In this document: one piece after another, positions 35,293 to 43,308 of the stretch | Position numbering within the stretch: the stretch's first letter is position 1 | Layout: every line of letters starts with the position of its first letter | NCBI RefSeq assembly: GCF_000182645.1 | Contig: NZ_ACQA01000002.1 | Location: 186,001 to 250,000, forward strand | Direction: 5' to 3' | DNA length: 64,000 bases | Source: Brucella intermedia LMG 3301 | Lineage (GTDB): Bacteria; Pseudomonadota; Alphaproteobacteria; Rhizobiales; Rhizobiaceae | Made by a program: the position numbers and the translations under genes | The notes under the pieces: model-generated | Database searches by the model: none | Told to the model about the DNA's origin: nothing | What the model saw: the letters and a program-made list of their open reading frames with translations, nothing else

Positions 35293-35310
35293 TAGTCCAA
35301 ATTTGGACTA
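35293..35310. promoter_or_regulatory. 18-bp palindrome upstream of the Xre/RES pair
   Basis: The sequence TAGTCCAAATTTGGACTA is a perfect palindrome, 29 bases before the antitoxin start. TATTCTG at 35310-35316 could serve as part of a -10 element. Xre/RES operons are autorepressed through the antitoxin's HTH, so this is the probable operator. Confidence 0.7.
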
Positions 35311-35339
35311 TATTCTGATCTGGACGATCGGAGGCAATC

Positions 35340-35867
35340 ATGGCGCGAAACAAGGCAATGCTGGAAACCAAAATAGGCAAGGGACCGGATATTCTCGATG
35401 CCGCCCGCTTTGCTCCTCACTCGCGCAAGCGGTTGAGCGGGCCGGGCCTCCGCACCTTCCTGACCATCGCCGATTTGTGGGGGCTGGACGAACAGCAGCG
35501 ACTGATGGTTCTGGGCCTGCCTTCCCGGTCGACCTATTACAATTGGGTGAAGGCGGTACGCGAGCGCCGCGATATCACGCTCGATGTTGATGTGCTGATG
35601 CGCCTGTCCGCAGTGCTCGGCATACATCAGGCGCTGGGGGTGCTTTATCCCGATGAAAGGGCCGGTATTCGCTGGCTGCACACACCCAACCAGGCTGGCG
35701 TCTTTGGCGGACATCCACCATTGCAACTGGTGACGAGCGGGCTTCAGGACGGGTTGCTGACGGTCCGCCGCTTTCTGGATGCGGCGCGCGGCGGGCTTTA
35801 TATGGAGCCGAATGAACTGGATCGCGCGTTCAAGCCCTATCGCGATGAAGATGTGGTGTTTTCGTGA
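35340..35867 (+). CDS. Xre/MbcA/ParS-type antitoxin
   Basis: It encodes a 175-residue antitoxin of the Xre/MbcA/ParS family. The N-terminal half holds the Xre-like HTH (TFLTIADLWGLDEQQRLMVLGLPSRSTYYNWVKAVRER), and the C-terminal half is the toxin-binding region MbcA/ParS domain (LMRLSAVLGIHQALGVLYPDERAGIRWLHTPNQAGVFGGHPPLQLV). GGAGG lies directly before the ATG. It overlaps the RES toxin by four bases. Confidence 0.9.
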   Translation: MARNKAMLETKIGKGPDILDAARFAPHSRKRLSGPGLRTFLTIADLWGLDEQQRLMVLGLPSRSTYYNWVKAVRERRDITLDVDVLMRLSAVLGIHQALGVLYPDERAGIRWLHTPNQAGVFGGHPPLQLVTSGLQDGLLTVRRFLDAARGGLYMEPNELDRAFKPYRDEDVVFS

Positions 35868-36529
35868 AGCGCAGTCCTGCACCGCAGCCGAGCTATCGCC
35901 TGATCCCGTCGCGCTTTCCGCCCATCGGCCTCTTCGATACGGTTGCCACGGCTGCCGATCTGGAAGCGGTGATGGAGCTGGCGGGATGGACGAATGATCG
36001 CCTTCTGGCCGAGCGATTGCAGCGCCTTCCCCGCGAGGAGTGGGTGTTCGGCAGGCCCAATTCCAGCATCGTCATGGCAACTTTCCTCCATGTCGCGCCA
36101 GGCGGCATGCGCTTCAACGGGCCGGAGCTAGGCGCATGGTATGCGGCAGCGCGGCTTACCACATCCGTCATCGAGGTTGCGCATCACATGCGTCGCGAAG
36201 CGGTTGCGACACAGCAGGACGGTCTCGCCCGCACCTTCCGGGTCTATACTGCCAAGCTGGAAGAGGATTTCGTCGATATATGTGGTGAGCAGGCAGCGCT
36301 GCCTGCCGTCTACGACCCGGCAGATTATGCCGCGTCGCAGAAGTTCGGCGAGGAAATGCGCAAGGGCGGCGAGTTCGGGATTTTGTTCGACAGCCTGCGC
36401 CACCAAGGCGGCATCAATGCTGTTGCTTTTCGCCCGAGCAGGATCGCGGATGTTACGCAGAGCGATCACTATGAAATCACGGTCGAAAGGGCATCCAACC
36501 GCATTCTGGCGAAAAAACTGAGTGCCTGA
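35864..36529 (+). CDS. RES-domain toxin
   Basis: It encodes a 221-residue RES-domain toxin. Family toxins act on NAD: some phosphorolyse it, others ADP-ribosylate a target such as Prs. The name-giving residues are visible as Arg in YRLIPSRFPP, Glu in ARLTTSVIEVAHH and Ser in GILFDSLRHQGGINAVAFRP. The start ATGA overlaps the antitoxin stop, so toxin and antitoxin are made from one message with the antitoxin first. A hairpin at 36531 ends the pair. It is the second type II module in the window. Confidence 0.9.
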   Translation: MKRSPAPQPSYRLIPSRFPPIGLFDTVATAADLEAVMELAGWTNDRLLAERLQRLPREEWVFGRPNSSIVMATFLHVAPGGMRFNGPELGAWYAAARLTTSVIEVAHHMRREAVATQQDGLARTFRVYTAKLEEDFVDICGEQAALPAVYDPADYAASQKFGEEMRKGGEFGILFDSLRHQGGINAVAFRPSRIADVTQSDHYEITVERASNRILAKKLSA

Positions 36530-36530
36530 G

Positions 36531-36551
36531 GAGGCAGGCGTCGCCTGCCTC
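36531..36551. terminator. hairpin between the RES toxin and the convergent lyase
   Basis: GAGGCAGG-CGTCG-CCTGCCTC is a perfect 8-bp stem with a five-base loop (10-bp palindromic arms around T 36541). It starts two bases after the toxin stop and serves both convergent genes. Confidence 0.75.
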
Positions 36552-36561
36552 GTTCATCGCG

Positions 36562-37428
36562 CTATGACCAGCCATATTCCTCATCGAGATCCTGAAATTT
36601 TTTCAGGTCAACGATGTCGCAATATTGCTGATAGGTAATCATGTCGCCCGCGCGGGCCTTCGGCGTCCCGTCACGTTTCAGCACCGACAGCGTGTCGCTC
36701 ACCGCCTTCACTGCCGAAAACAGCGTGGACAGCGCATAGAACACAACATTGAAACCCATCTGTTCGAGATTGGCGGCTGTCAGGGCCACGGTTTCGTTGC
36801 CATCGACAATGCTGACGACCTTCGGTCCTTCGACGTGCCGGGCGACGGTTTCGATTTCCGCGATGGTCTTGATGCCATCGACGAAAACAAGATCGACACC
36901 CGTATCCTGATACATTTTCGCGCGGCGAATGGCTTCTTCCGCTCCGGCCGCAGGCATGGCGTCGGTGCGGGCGATGAGGAGAAGGTCCTTGTCGGCCCGC
37001 GCCGCGATGGCGCATTTGAGACGACGCACATTTTCTTCCGCCGGGATCAGCCGGATACCGGCAAGCTGGCCGCAGCGCTTCGGCGCCATCTGGTCTTCAA
37101 GATGAATGGCTGCCACACCGGACTGGATATATTCCTCCACCGTGCGAACGATATTGGCCGGGCCTCCATAGCCCGTATCCGCATCGGCGATGACGGGAAT
37201 ATCCACCACGCGGGTCATATCCCGTGCATGGGTCGTCATCTCGGTCTGGGTGAGAAGGCCAAGATCGGGCGTGCCGAGACGGTTTGCCGTCGCGCCGAAC
37301 CCGGTCATGTAGATGGCAGGAAATCCCGCCTGCTGCACGAGGCGGGCGGTCAGCGGATCAGGCGCTCCCGGCGCCTGAACGATGCGGCCGGTTTCGATGA
37401 GGTTTTTCAGGGCCCTGGCCTGTGTCAT
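36562..37428 (-). CDS. PEP-mutase/isocitrate-lyase-superfamily enzyme
   Basis: It encodes a 288-residue member of the isocitrate-lyase/PEP-mutase superfamily, of PrpB-like length. The metal-binding DADTGYGGPANI and the downstream HLEDQMAPKRCGQLAG loop are present. In 2-methylisocitrate lyase the catalytic loop reads KRCGH; here the final histidine is glutamine (KRCGQ), as in some oxaloacetate-decarboxylase or dimethylmalate-lyase-like enzymes. LLLIARTDAMPAAGAEEAIRRAKMY follows. It shares a strand and probably a transcript with the upstream SDR, although a mosaic repeat lies between. A C4-C6 hydroxy-dicarboxylate or its methyl derivative is the best guess at substrate. Confidence 0.8.
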   Translation of the reverse strand: MTQARALKNLIETGRIVQAPGAPDPLTARLVQQAGFPAIYMTGFGATANRLGTPDLGLLTQTEMTTHARDMTRVVDIPVIADADTGYGGPANIVRTVEEYIQSGVAAIHLEDQMAPKRCGQLAGIRLIPAEENVRRLKCAIAARADKDLLLIARTDAMPAAGAEEAIRRAKMYQDTGVDLVFVDGIKTIAEIETVARHVEGPKVVSIVDGNETVALTAANLEQMGFNVVFYALSTLFSAVKAVSDTLSVLKRDGTPKARAGDMITYQQYCDIVDLKKFQDLDEEYGWS

Positions 37429-37438
37429 CGTCGTCTCC

Positions 37439-37510
37439 TAGAACATTTCCAGCAAAAAATGAGAAACGGTTTTGCGCTGGATAATGCGACAAAACAAATA
37501 GTGAGAGTGG
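37439..37510. repeat. mosaic intergenic repeat, copy 4
   Basis: GAACATTTCCAGCAAAAAAT, then AACGGTTTTGCGCTGGATAATGCGACAAAACAAATAG, is the same element as copy 2 with a few changes. It separates the SDR gene from the PEP-mutase-family gene within a probable minus-strand operon. Confidence 0.75.
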
Positions 37511-37541
37511 CTCCGGCGATCCTGTTAAAACAGCAACCGCT

Positions 37542-38312
37542 CTATCGTCCGCCTGAAACATCAAGCACGACGCCGGTGATATAGGCCGCGCCCGGCGACA
37601 GCAGCCAGATGGCCGCGTCGGCAACTTCATCGGCGGTTCCAAGCCGTTTCAGCGGAATGAGGTCGGCCATCTTTGCGATGTTGGCCGGATCTGCGAACAC
37701 GTCTTTCTGGATTTCCGTGTCGATCACGCCGGGGGCGAGAGCGTTGACGCGGATTTCCGGCGCGAGTTCCTTGGCAAGCGCATAGGTATAGGACGCGATA
37801 GCGCCCTTGGTCGTGGCATAGGCGATGTTGCCGACCATGCCGCCGGTGCGCCCGGCGATGGAGGAAAGGCCCACCACGGATTTGTTCGGCTTGGCTCCCG
37901 GATTGTTGAGGAAAGCACTGGAAACGTAGAACACGCTTTTCAGGTTGACGGCCAGAACCCTGTCCAGCTCGTCCGCATCGAAATCCTTCACGGTCATGCG
38001 CTGGCCGATGATGCCTGCATTATTGACCAGATGGTCGATGCCGCCCCATCTGGTGCCGATGTCTTGCGCTGCGCGGTCAACCGCGGCCTTGTCCGAAACA
38101 TCCACAAGGGCCGTCAGAACCTGCTCGCCGTGCCTTTCCGCCATTTCCTCAAGGCGCGCGCCGTTCACGTCCCAAAGCACGACCCGCGCCTTGAGCGGGA
38201 TGAGCTTTTCGGCAATCGCCTTGCCGATGCCGGATGCGCCGCCGGTGACGAGCACCACGCGGTCCACGAAGAAATCGGTCGGGAACGCTGGCGGGGCGTT
38301 GTATGCGGTCAT
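37542..38312 (-). CDS. short-chain dehydrogenase/reductase
   Basis: It encodes a 256-residue SDR. The cofactor loop VLVTGGASGIGKAIAEKLIP is near residue 19, the NAG motif is in HLVNNAGIIGQRMTV, and the catalytic Ser-Tyr-Lys set is in VVGLSSIAGRTGGMVGNIAYATTKGAIASYTYALAKELAPE. The YxxxK reads YATTK. GGAGGAG precedes the ATG. It is divergent from the MFS/GntR pair across a 383-base control region and upstream of the PEP-mutase-family gene, so it probably oxidises a hydroxy-acid that the lyase then cleaves. That order is inference. Confidence 0.87.
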   Translation of the reverse strand: MTAYNAPPAFPTDFFVDRVVLVTGGASGIGKAIAEKLIPLKARVVLWDVNGARLEEMAERHGEQVLTALVDVSDKAAVDRAAQDIGTRWGGIDHLVNNAGIIGQRMTVKDFDADELDRVLAVNLKSVFYVSSAFLNNPGAKPNKSVVGLSSIAGRTGGMVGNIAYATTKGAIASYTYALAKELAPEIRVNALAPGVIDTEIQKDVFADPANIAKMADLIPLKRLGTADEVADAAIWLLSPGAAYITGVVLDVSGGR

Positions 38313-38695
38313 GAATTATCTCCTCCTCGAAAACGAACGCCGCAGCGCGCTCATGGATCGCCGATGAGAATCCCTGGGACTCGACCATATGGCGACGGTG
38401 ACTTTAAAAGCCATGTGAGCGGCAATCTGTCAATCTGAGGTACAAGATTTTGTATGCTACTTGTAAAGTGATTGTTGCCGGGCTAATCATTGCAATGGAG
38501 CGAGGCGACAATGACCGGAATTGCGCCGATGGGCATCCGTGCGGGGTTGTCCGTTCGGGAAACCCTGTCCGACTGGTCCGGTCAACTTTCCGCCGAAGCT
38601 CCAAACGGGAGGCGCGCACTACCGCGTGACAGCTTCCGCAACGATTATTGCATGCCGCTCATGCTGGGACATGGGCGGAGATCTGGGAGGATATC
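38313..38695. promoter_or_regulatory. control region between the SDR and MFS genes
   Basis: The 383 bases hold divergent promoters. A/T-rich sequence at about 38420-38475 includes TACAA-GATT-TTGTA (38441-38454) followed by another TTGTA at 38461-38465, giving three half-sites. FCD-type GntR regulators bind short T-G-T/A-C-A dyads, so the GntR gene at 40114 is the likely binder. Confidence 0.5.
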
Positions 38696-40003
38696 GTGGT
38701 CAATTCCACTGTGAGCGCGGTCGGCGCAACGCCCGACCTGCGCGACAGCACCATTCGCAAGCTCAATCTGCGGATCGTTCTGTTCTGCTTCATCTGCTTC
38801 ATCGTCAACTATCTCGATCGGGTGAATATCGGCTATGCCGCGCTTCACATGAACAACGATATCGGCCTGACACCCTATATGTTCGGCGTCGGCGCGGGCA
38901 TCTTCTTCATCGGCTACATGCTGTTCGAAGTGCCGAGCAACATGATGCTGCACAAGCTCGGCTCGCGCGTCTGGATAGCGCGCATCATGGTCACGTGGGG
39001 GCTCGTGTCCTGCGCCATGGCTTTCGTGCAGGGGCCGGTTTCGTTCTACATCCTGCGCTTCCTGCTGGGCGTTGCGGAGGCCGGTTTCGCGCCGGGCGTT
39101 CTGCTTTATCTCACCTATTGGTTCCCGGCCAAGGAACGCGGCCGCGCAACGGCGCTGTTCATGACGGCAACCGTACTTTCCATCGTCGTCGGCGCGCCAT
39201 TCTCCGGCTGGCTGATGGATGCCGGCGAGGGGCTTTTCGGCCTGCATGGCTGGCAGGCAATGTTCATTCTTGAAGGGCTTCCCGCCGTGATCCTCGGCGT
39301 CGTGACGTTCTTCTATCTGGTCGATAGTCCGGAAAAGGACAAGCACTGGCTGAACCCGGATGAACGCGCCTGGCTGATGGCTGAACTTGCCAGGGAAAAT
39401 CAGGGCAAGCAACCCGATACAAGGCATTCGCTGAAGGAAGTTTTCAGCGACTACCGCGTCTGGCTTCTGACGCTCGTCTATATGTTCAACGGCATTGCTG
39501 TTTATGGCGTCATCATGTGGCTGCCGCAGATCGTCAAGAGCCTTGGCGATTACAGCGCGGCCCAAACGGGGCTTATTTCCGCCATTCCGTTCGTGTTCGC
39601 AGCCATCGGGCTTGTGGTGATCTCGCGCAGTTCGGACCGTACCGGTGAACGCAAGATACATACGGCGATTGCGGGTCTGTTCGGCGGCGTGTTCCTTGCC
39701 GCCAGTGCGCTGTCTCCATCACCGGTCCTGAGCCTCGTGCTCCTGTCGGTCTGCGCCTTCTTCCTCTGGTCCTATCTGGGCGTGTTCTGGACGCTGCCGA
39801 CCCAGTTCCTGTCGGGCGCGGCTGCCGCAGGCGGACTTGCCGCCATCAACGGCTTCGCGCAGCTTGGCGGCTTCACTGGGCCTTATCTCGTCGGCTGGGT
39901 CAAATCCACGACCGACAGCTTTTCGCTGTCGCTGCTGGCCCTGTCCATATTCCCGATAATCGGCTTCTTCCTCTGCATGAGCCTGAAAGCCAAACGGGAC
40001 TGA
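38696..40003 (+). CDS. MFS transporter, anion:cation symporter family
   Basis: It encodes a 435-residue, 12-helix carrier of the ACS family (tartrate/phthalate-permease type). Landmarks are FICFIVNYLDRVNIGYAALHM in helix 1, GYMLFEVPSNMMLHKLGSRVWIARIMVTWG in the A-motif region, and VLLYLTYWFPAKERGRATALF. These carriers import organic anions with protons. The start is GTG 38696, five bases after GGGAGG. The family fits a sugar-acid or dicarboxylate substrate for the SDR and PEP-mutase-family enzymes read in the other direction. Confidence 0.88.
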   Translation: MVNSTVSAVGATPDLRDSTIRKLNLRIVLFCFICFIVNYLDRVNIGYAALHMNNDIGLTPYMFGVGAGIFFIGYMLFEVPSNMMLHKLGSRVWIARIMVTWGLVSCAMAFVQGPVSFYILRFLLGVAEAGFAPGVLLYLTYWFPAKERGRATALFMTATVLSIVVGAPFSGWLMDAGEGLFGLHGWQAMFILEGLPAVILGVVTFFYLVDSPEKDKHWLNPDERAWLMAELARENQGKQPDTRHSLKEVFSDYRVWLLTLVYMFNGIAVYGVIMWLPQIVKSLGDYSAAQTGLISAIPFVFAAIGLVVISRSSDRTGERKIHTAIAGLFGGVFLAASALSPSPVLSLVLLSVCAFFLWSYLGVFWTLPTQFLSGAAAAGGLAAINGFAQLGGFTGPYLVGWVKSTTDSFSLSLLALSIFPIIGFFLCMSLKAKRD

Positions 40004-40113
40004 TCCGGGTGACGGGCCTGTTCTTCGATCAGGCCCGTTATCGTCACGAGTGTAATTCGAGTGCGGTTTCAACCGCTCTATACGTCGCAAGAAGGCGTCT
40101 GTAAGATTCGGAC

Positions 40114-40842
40114 ATGAGAGAGATTCGAGGCAAGAGCAAGAAGTCGCTGGCAAGCAGCATCGCGGAACGGATTCGCGGTGCGATCGTCGATGCGGAGTTT
40201 CTATTCGGTGAAAACCTCTCCGAAGATATGCTCGCTGCGGCTTTCGATGTCAGCCGTACGCCGGTGCGCGAGGCGCTCAACATTTTGCAGATGCAGGAAC
40301 TGGTCCACATCGTTCCCAAGTCCGGCACCTATGTTTTCACGCCCACGCAGGAAGACATAGCCGAACTGTGTGATTTTCGCGTCGGCCTCGAAGATCAGGC
40401 CATGCGCCTGGCTCTGGTCTGCAATCGCAAGAAACTCGTTTCACAATTGAAGAAGCAGTACGATCTCATGCGTGCGGCCATAGACGACGACGATCTGCGC
40501 GCCTATGGGCGCTGTGACACCGAGTTCCATCTGGCGTTCTTCCGGGTCTGCGGCAATCGTTATCTCGCGCGCGCCTATGACAGCATTCTGGGACGTGTCG
40601 CAGCCTTGCGGACACATCTGGCAATCGGTGCCGAAGGCGAACCCGCCCGCTCCTTTGCTGACCACGCCGTCATCATCGAACTCGCCGAGGCCGATAAGCC
40701 CGGGGAACTGAGGGAAATTCTGGAAGCGCATATCATGCGCACCAAGACCAATTACCTGAATGCCTTCAGCCGGTTGCCTCGCCAGCCGGGCGACAGCCGC
40801 ACGATGCGCCTGCGCCGACAATTGTCGCTGACGAACGAATAA
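40114..40842 (+). CDS. GntR-family regulator (FadR/FCD type)
   Basis: It encodes a 242-residue GntR repressor of the FCD subgroup. The winged helix is SLASSIAERIRGAIVDAEFLFGENLSEDMLAAAFDVSRTPVREALNILQMQELVHIVPKSGTYVF, and the helical effector domain contains FRVGLEDQAMRLA, DTEFHLAFFRVCGN and HAVIIELAEADKPGELREILEAHIMRT with metal-binding His/Asp positions. It follows the MFS gene by 110 bases and is the probable regulator of the MFS, SDR and lyase genes. It is convergent with the CDF transporter. Confidence 0.88.
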   Translation: MREIRGKSKKSLASSIAERIRGAIVDAEFLFGENLSEDMLAAAFDVSRTPVREALNILQMQELVHIVPKSGTYVFTPTQEDIAELCDFRVGLEDQAMRLALVCNRKKLVSQLKKQYDLMRAAIDDDDLRAYGRCDTEFHLAFFRVCGNRYLARAYDSILGRVAALRTHLAIGAEGEPARSFADHAVIIELAEADKPGELREILEAHIMRTKTNYLNAFSRLPRQPGDSRTMRLRRQLSLTNE

Positions 40843-40851
40843 GGTTCCCGA

Positions 40852-41802
40852 TCAGTCTGCCCATTCCACATCGGTGGTGAAAGCGATGGTCAGCCACCGG
40901 TCCGGCCCTTCGCCCCCGAGCGCATCGCCGATTTCATCACGCAATGCATCCCATTCCTCAAGCTTTCGGGGCGGAAGATTGGGCGGAACGATGAAATAGA
41001 GTTCGATCTGCTTGCCGCGGCCGACCTTGGCGACATAAGCGCGGTATGAGAGAAAGCCGTGCTGCCTGACGAACTGTTCCGCAATGGCATCGACGTGCTT
41101 TTTGAGGTCCAGAGGCGTCACGAGGAATATGTCAGCCAATGCCTGTCTGATCGTCCCGATCGGCATCGGAATGATGACAAGACAGACGACCGCCAGAACC
41201 GCGGGATCGATATAAGGCGTCAGCCAGCCGAGTTCTGTTCCGTCGATGACATAGCCGACCGAAAAAGCGATCAAAAGCGCTGCCGTAATGCCGCCCGACA
41301 TGATCCAGGCTTTGGCGTCGAGCGCGACGAAATCCGATTTCAGGGTCCGGTTTGCGCGTGTTTCTAGCAAGGCCATGCCGAGGCACGCGATCAGGGCCAC
41401 GACGGCATAGAAGATCGCATAGCTGAATTCGAGGTCGCGTCCGCCATCCATCAGGCTGCCGACAGCGTTTATGAGGGCGTAGATTGCGACGCCGGTCAGC
41501 ATCATGCCGTTGAGGCCAAGCACCATTGGTTCCAGATGCCAGAAACCCATCGTGAAGCGATCACGCAGTTTTCCGCGGGGTTGTTCCGGCAGGGCCGAGA
41601 GTGCGATGAGACGCGAGACGAGAAGGGCAAGTCCGCTCATGGCTGCGTCGGCAAGCATGTAAACGCCGTCGAATACTATAGAAAATGAGCCGGATAACAG
41701 GCCGAAGACGACGCCGAAACCAGCAACCAGAATAGTAACCGCTATTGATAGTTGAAGAATAGATTGTTCACTGCGCAATTTGTACTCCGATTTAAACCAC
41801 AT
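40852..41802 (-). CDS. cation diffusion facilitator transporter
   Basis: It encodes a 316-residue CDF-family protein with six hydrophobic helices and a C-terminal cytoplasmic domain (about residues 225-316). The helix-2 metal site reads FDGVYMLADAAMSGLALLVSRLI, and the helix-5 site contains LDAKAWIMSGG, which departs from the classical HxxxD pattern at the first position. That places it in a divergent CDF subgroup whose metal is uncertain. ATG 41802 is chosen; an upstream start at 41895 would add 31 residues unlike the family. It is an isolated gene between the GntR gene and thuR. Confidence 0.8.
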   Translation of the reverse strand: MWFKSEYKLRSEQSILQLSIAVTILVAGFGVVFGLLSGSFSIVFDGVYMLADAAMSGLALLVSRLIALSALPEQPRGKLRDRFTMGFWHLEPMVLGLNGMMLTGVAIYALINAVGSLMDGGRDLEFSYAIFYAVVALIACLGMALLETRANRTLKSDFVALDAKAWIMSGGITAALLIAFSVGYVIDGTELGWLTPYIDPAVLAVVCLVIIPMPIGTIRQALADIFLVTPLDLKKHVDAIAEQFVRQHGFLSYRAYVAKVGRGKQIELYFIVPPNLPPRKLEEWDALRDEIGDALGGEGPDRWLTIAFTTDVEWAD

Positions 41803-41918
41803 GCAACGCGGTTTGGCTTCGGAGTGCGCTTCTTCAAGCGCCGAGCCAATTCCGCGTTGCACGGCAAATCTACACCGGCAGCGTGAAACTGGCAAATCGT
41901 GTCAGCTATTCGATATTT

Positions 41919-42941
41919 TCAGGCCCATTCCGGTACGCGGGTGGCCGATTCCCGCAGGATGAGCTCGACCGGCCATAATTCATGGATATCGGATGCGGCG
42001 CGTCCGTCGAGTATGTCCATCAGGAGGTCGGCGCAACGTTTGCCGGCTGCGCGCATGGACGAGCGTGTCGCGGTCAGCGAGGGGACCATATTGTCGGCGC
42101 TCAGAAACGAGATGACGTCATCGTGGGCGATGACGGAAATATCCTTGCCGATGGTCAGGCCGAAGGAGCGCGCCGCCCGGTATATGCCAAGCGCGGTCAT
42201 CATGGAACCGGCAACGAATGCAGTCGGGCGGGGGTCGCGCTCCAACAGCTTGCGGGCGAGACGATAGCCGATTTCATCGGTGAAATCGCCGTGCTGGACG
42301 AGATCTGGGTCGAAGGCGATGCCTCTGCTTTCGAGGGCTTTGCGGTAGCCTTCGTCACGGTGAAGCGAGAAGGTGAAGCCGTAGCGGCCATTGATCATGG
42401 CGATGCGCCGATGGCCGAGATCGAGCAGATGGGCAGTCGAGCGATAGACCGCCCCTTCATTGTCGATGTCGAGCCAGGCGTGCGGAATGCCGGTTTCGGA
42501 ACGTCCGTGCACGAGAAAAGGCATGCCCAGTTCATGCAGCATGCGGATGCGCTCGTCGTTTGGCTTGGGAGAGGTCACGATGATAGCATCGACGCGATGG
42601 CTGGTGGCGAGCCGTCTGCACAGTTGCACTTCGTCATCGGTTCCGTTGTTGGCAATCGGGCTGACAAGAATATCGACTTCATCCTGGCAAAGCCGTTCCG
42701 CCATGCCCCGCATGAACTCGGCGAAATGAAACTCGCTGTTGCGTCCCATCACGACACCGATTGCACCGGCGCGACCGGTCACCAGCCTGACCGCGTTGAC
42801 GTTGGGGCGGTAACCAAGGCGCACAGCCTCGTCCATCACCCGCTTGCGCGTGCTTTCCGCCACTTCGGGATAGCCGCTCAACGCCCGGCTGACGGTCGTG
42901 GCCGAAAGGCCCAGATGTTTGGCGAATTCACGGAGCTTCAT
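41919..42941 (-). CDS. thuR: LacI-family repressor of the thu locus
   Basis: It encodes a 340-residue LacI/GalR repressor. The HTH and hinge are at the N terminus (MKLREFAKHLGLSATTVSRA, then LSGYPEVAESTRKRVMDEAVRLGYRPN), and the periplasmic-binding-like core follows (IGVVMGRNSEFHFAEFMRGMAERLC, GHRRIAMINGRYGFTFSLHRDEGYRKAL). It is divergent from thuE with a 367-base gap. Rhizobial thu loci have a LacI regulator at this position, usually called thuR, which controls the trehalose/sucrose/maltose importer and thuAB. Confidence 0.87.
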   Translation of the reverse strand: MKLREFAKHLGLSATTVSRALSGYPEVAESTRKRVMDEAVRLGYRPNVNAVRLVTGRAGAIGVVMGRNSEFHFAEFMRGMAERLCQDEVDILVSPIANNGTDDEVQLCRRLATSHRVDAIIVTSPKPNDERIRMLHELGMPFLVHGRSETGIPHAWLDIDNEGAVYRSTAHLLDLGHRRIAMINGRYGFTFSLHRDEGYRKALESRGIAFDPDLVQHGDFTDEIGYRLARKLLERDPRPTAFVAGSMMTALGIYRAARSFGLTIGKDISVIAHDDVISFLSADNMVPSLTATRSSMRAAGKRCADLLMDILDGRAASDIHELWPVELILRESATRVPEWA

Positions 42942-43308
42942 TTGGCTTTCGAATTATACAGGCAGGCAAGGCGGCGGATTATAGCCGCTTCCCTGCGATT
43001 AACAATTGGTCGGCTGAGTTCTTTGATACGCTGCAAGATATAGGGTGCACGAAAACCAAACCGATTTCAAGTTTGTTTGAATTCTTACTCCTGCATGCTG
43101 CAACGAAACCGAGCCCGAAATGCTGATCAACAACGAAATGAATCCATAACCCTTTGAATTATCGTGCTCAGACGTTCGGAAATGCGTAAATAGGGTCCGC
43201 TCCGGATTCTGCTGCTTGACAGAAATGCGGTCCTCTGCAACCTTTTCGTCATCCAAACCGTTTTCGATTTTATCAAACCGCTTACAGAATGGATGGGAGG
43301 AGGGAACT
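42942..43308. promoter_or_regulatory. control region between thuR and thuE
   Basis: A 367-base non-coding stretch, A/T-rich near 43055-43110. TTGACA lies at 43216-43221. Two direct copies of CAAACCG sit at 43254-43260 and 43274-43280, 13 bases apart, just upstream of the thuE ribosome-binding site. They could be ThuR half-sites, but the direct rather than inverted arrangement is unusual for LacI proteins. Confidence 0.45.
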
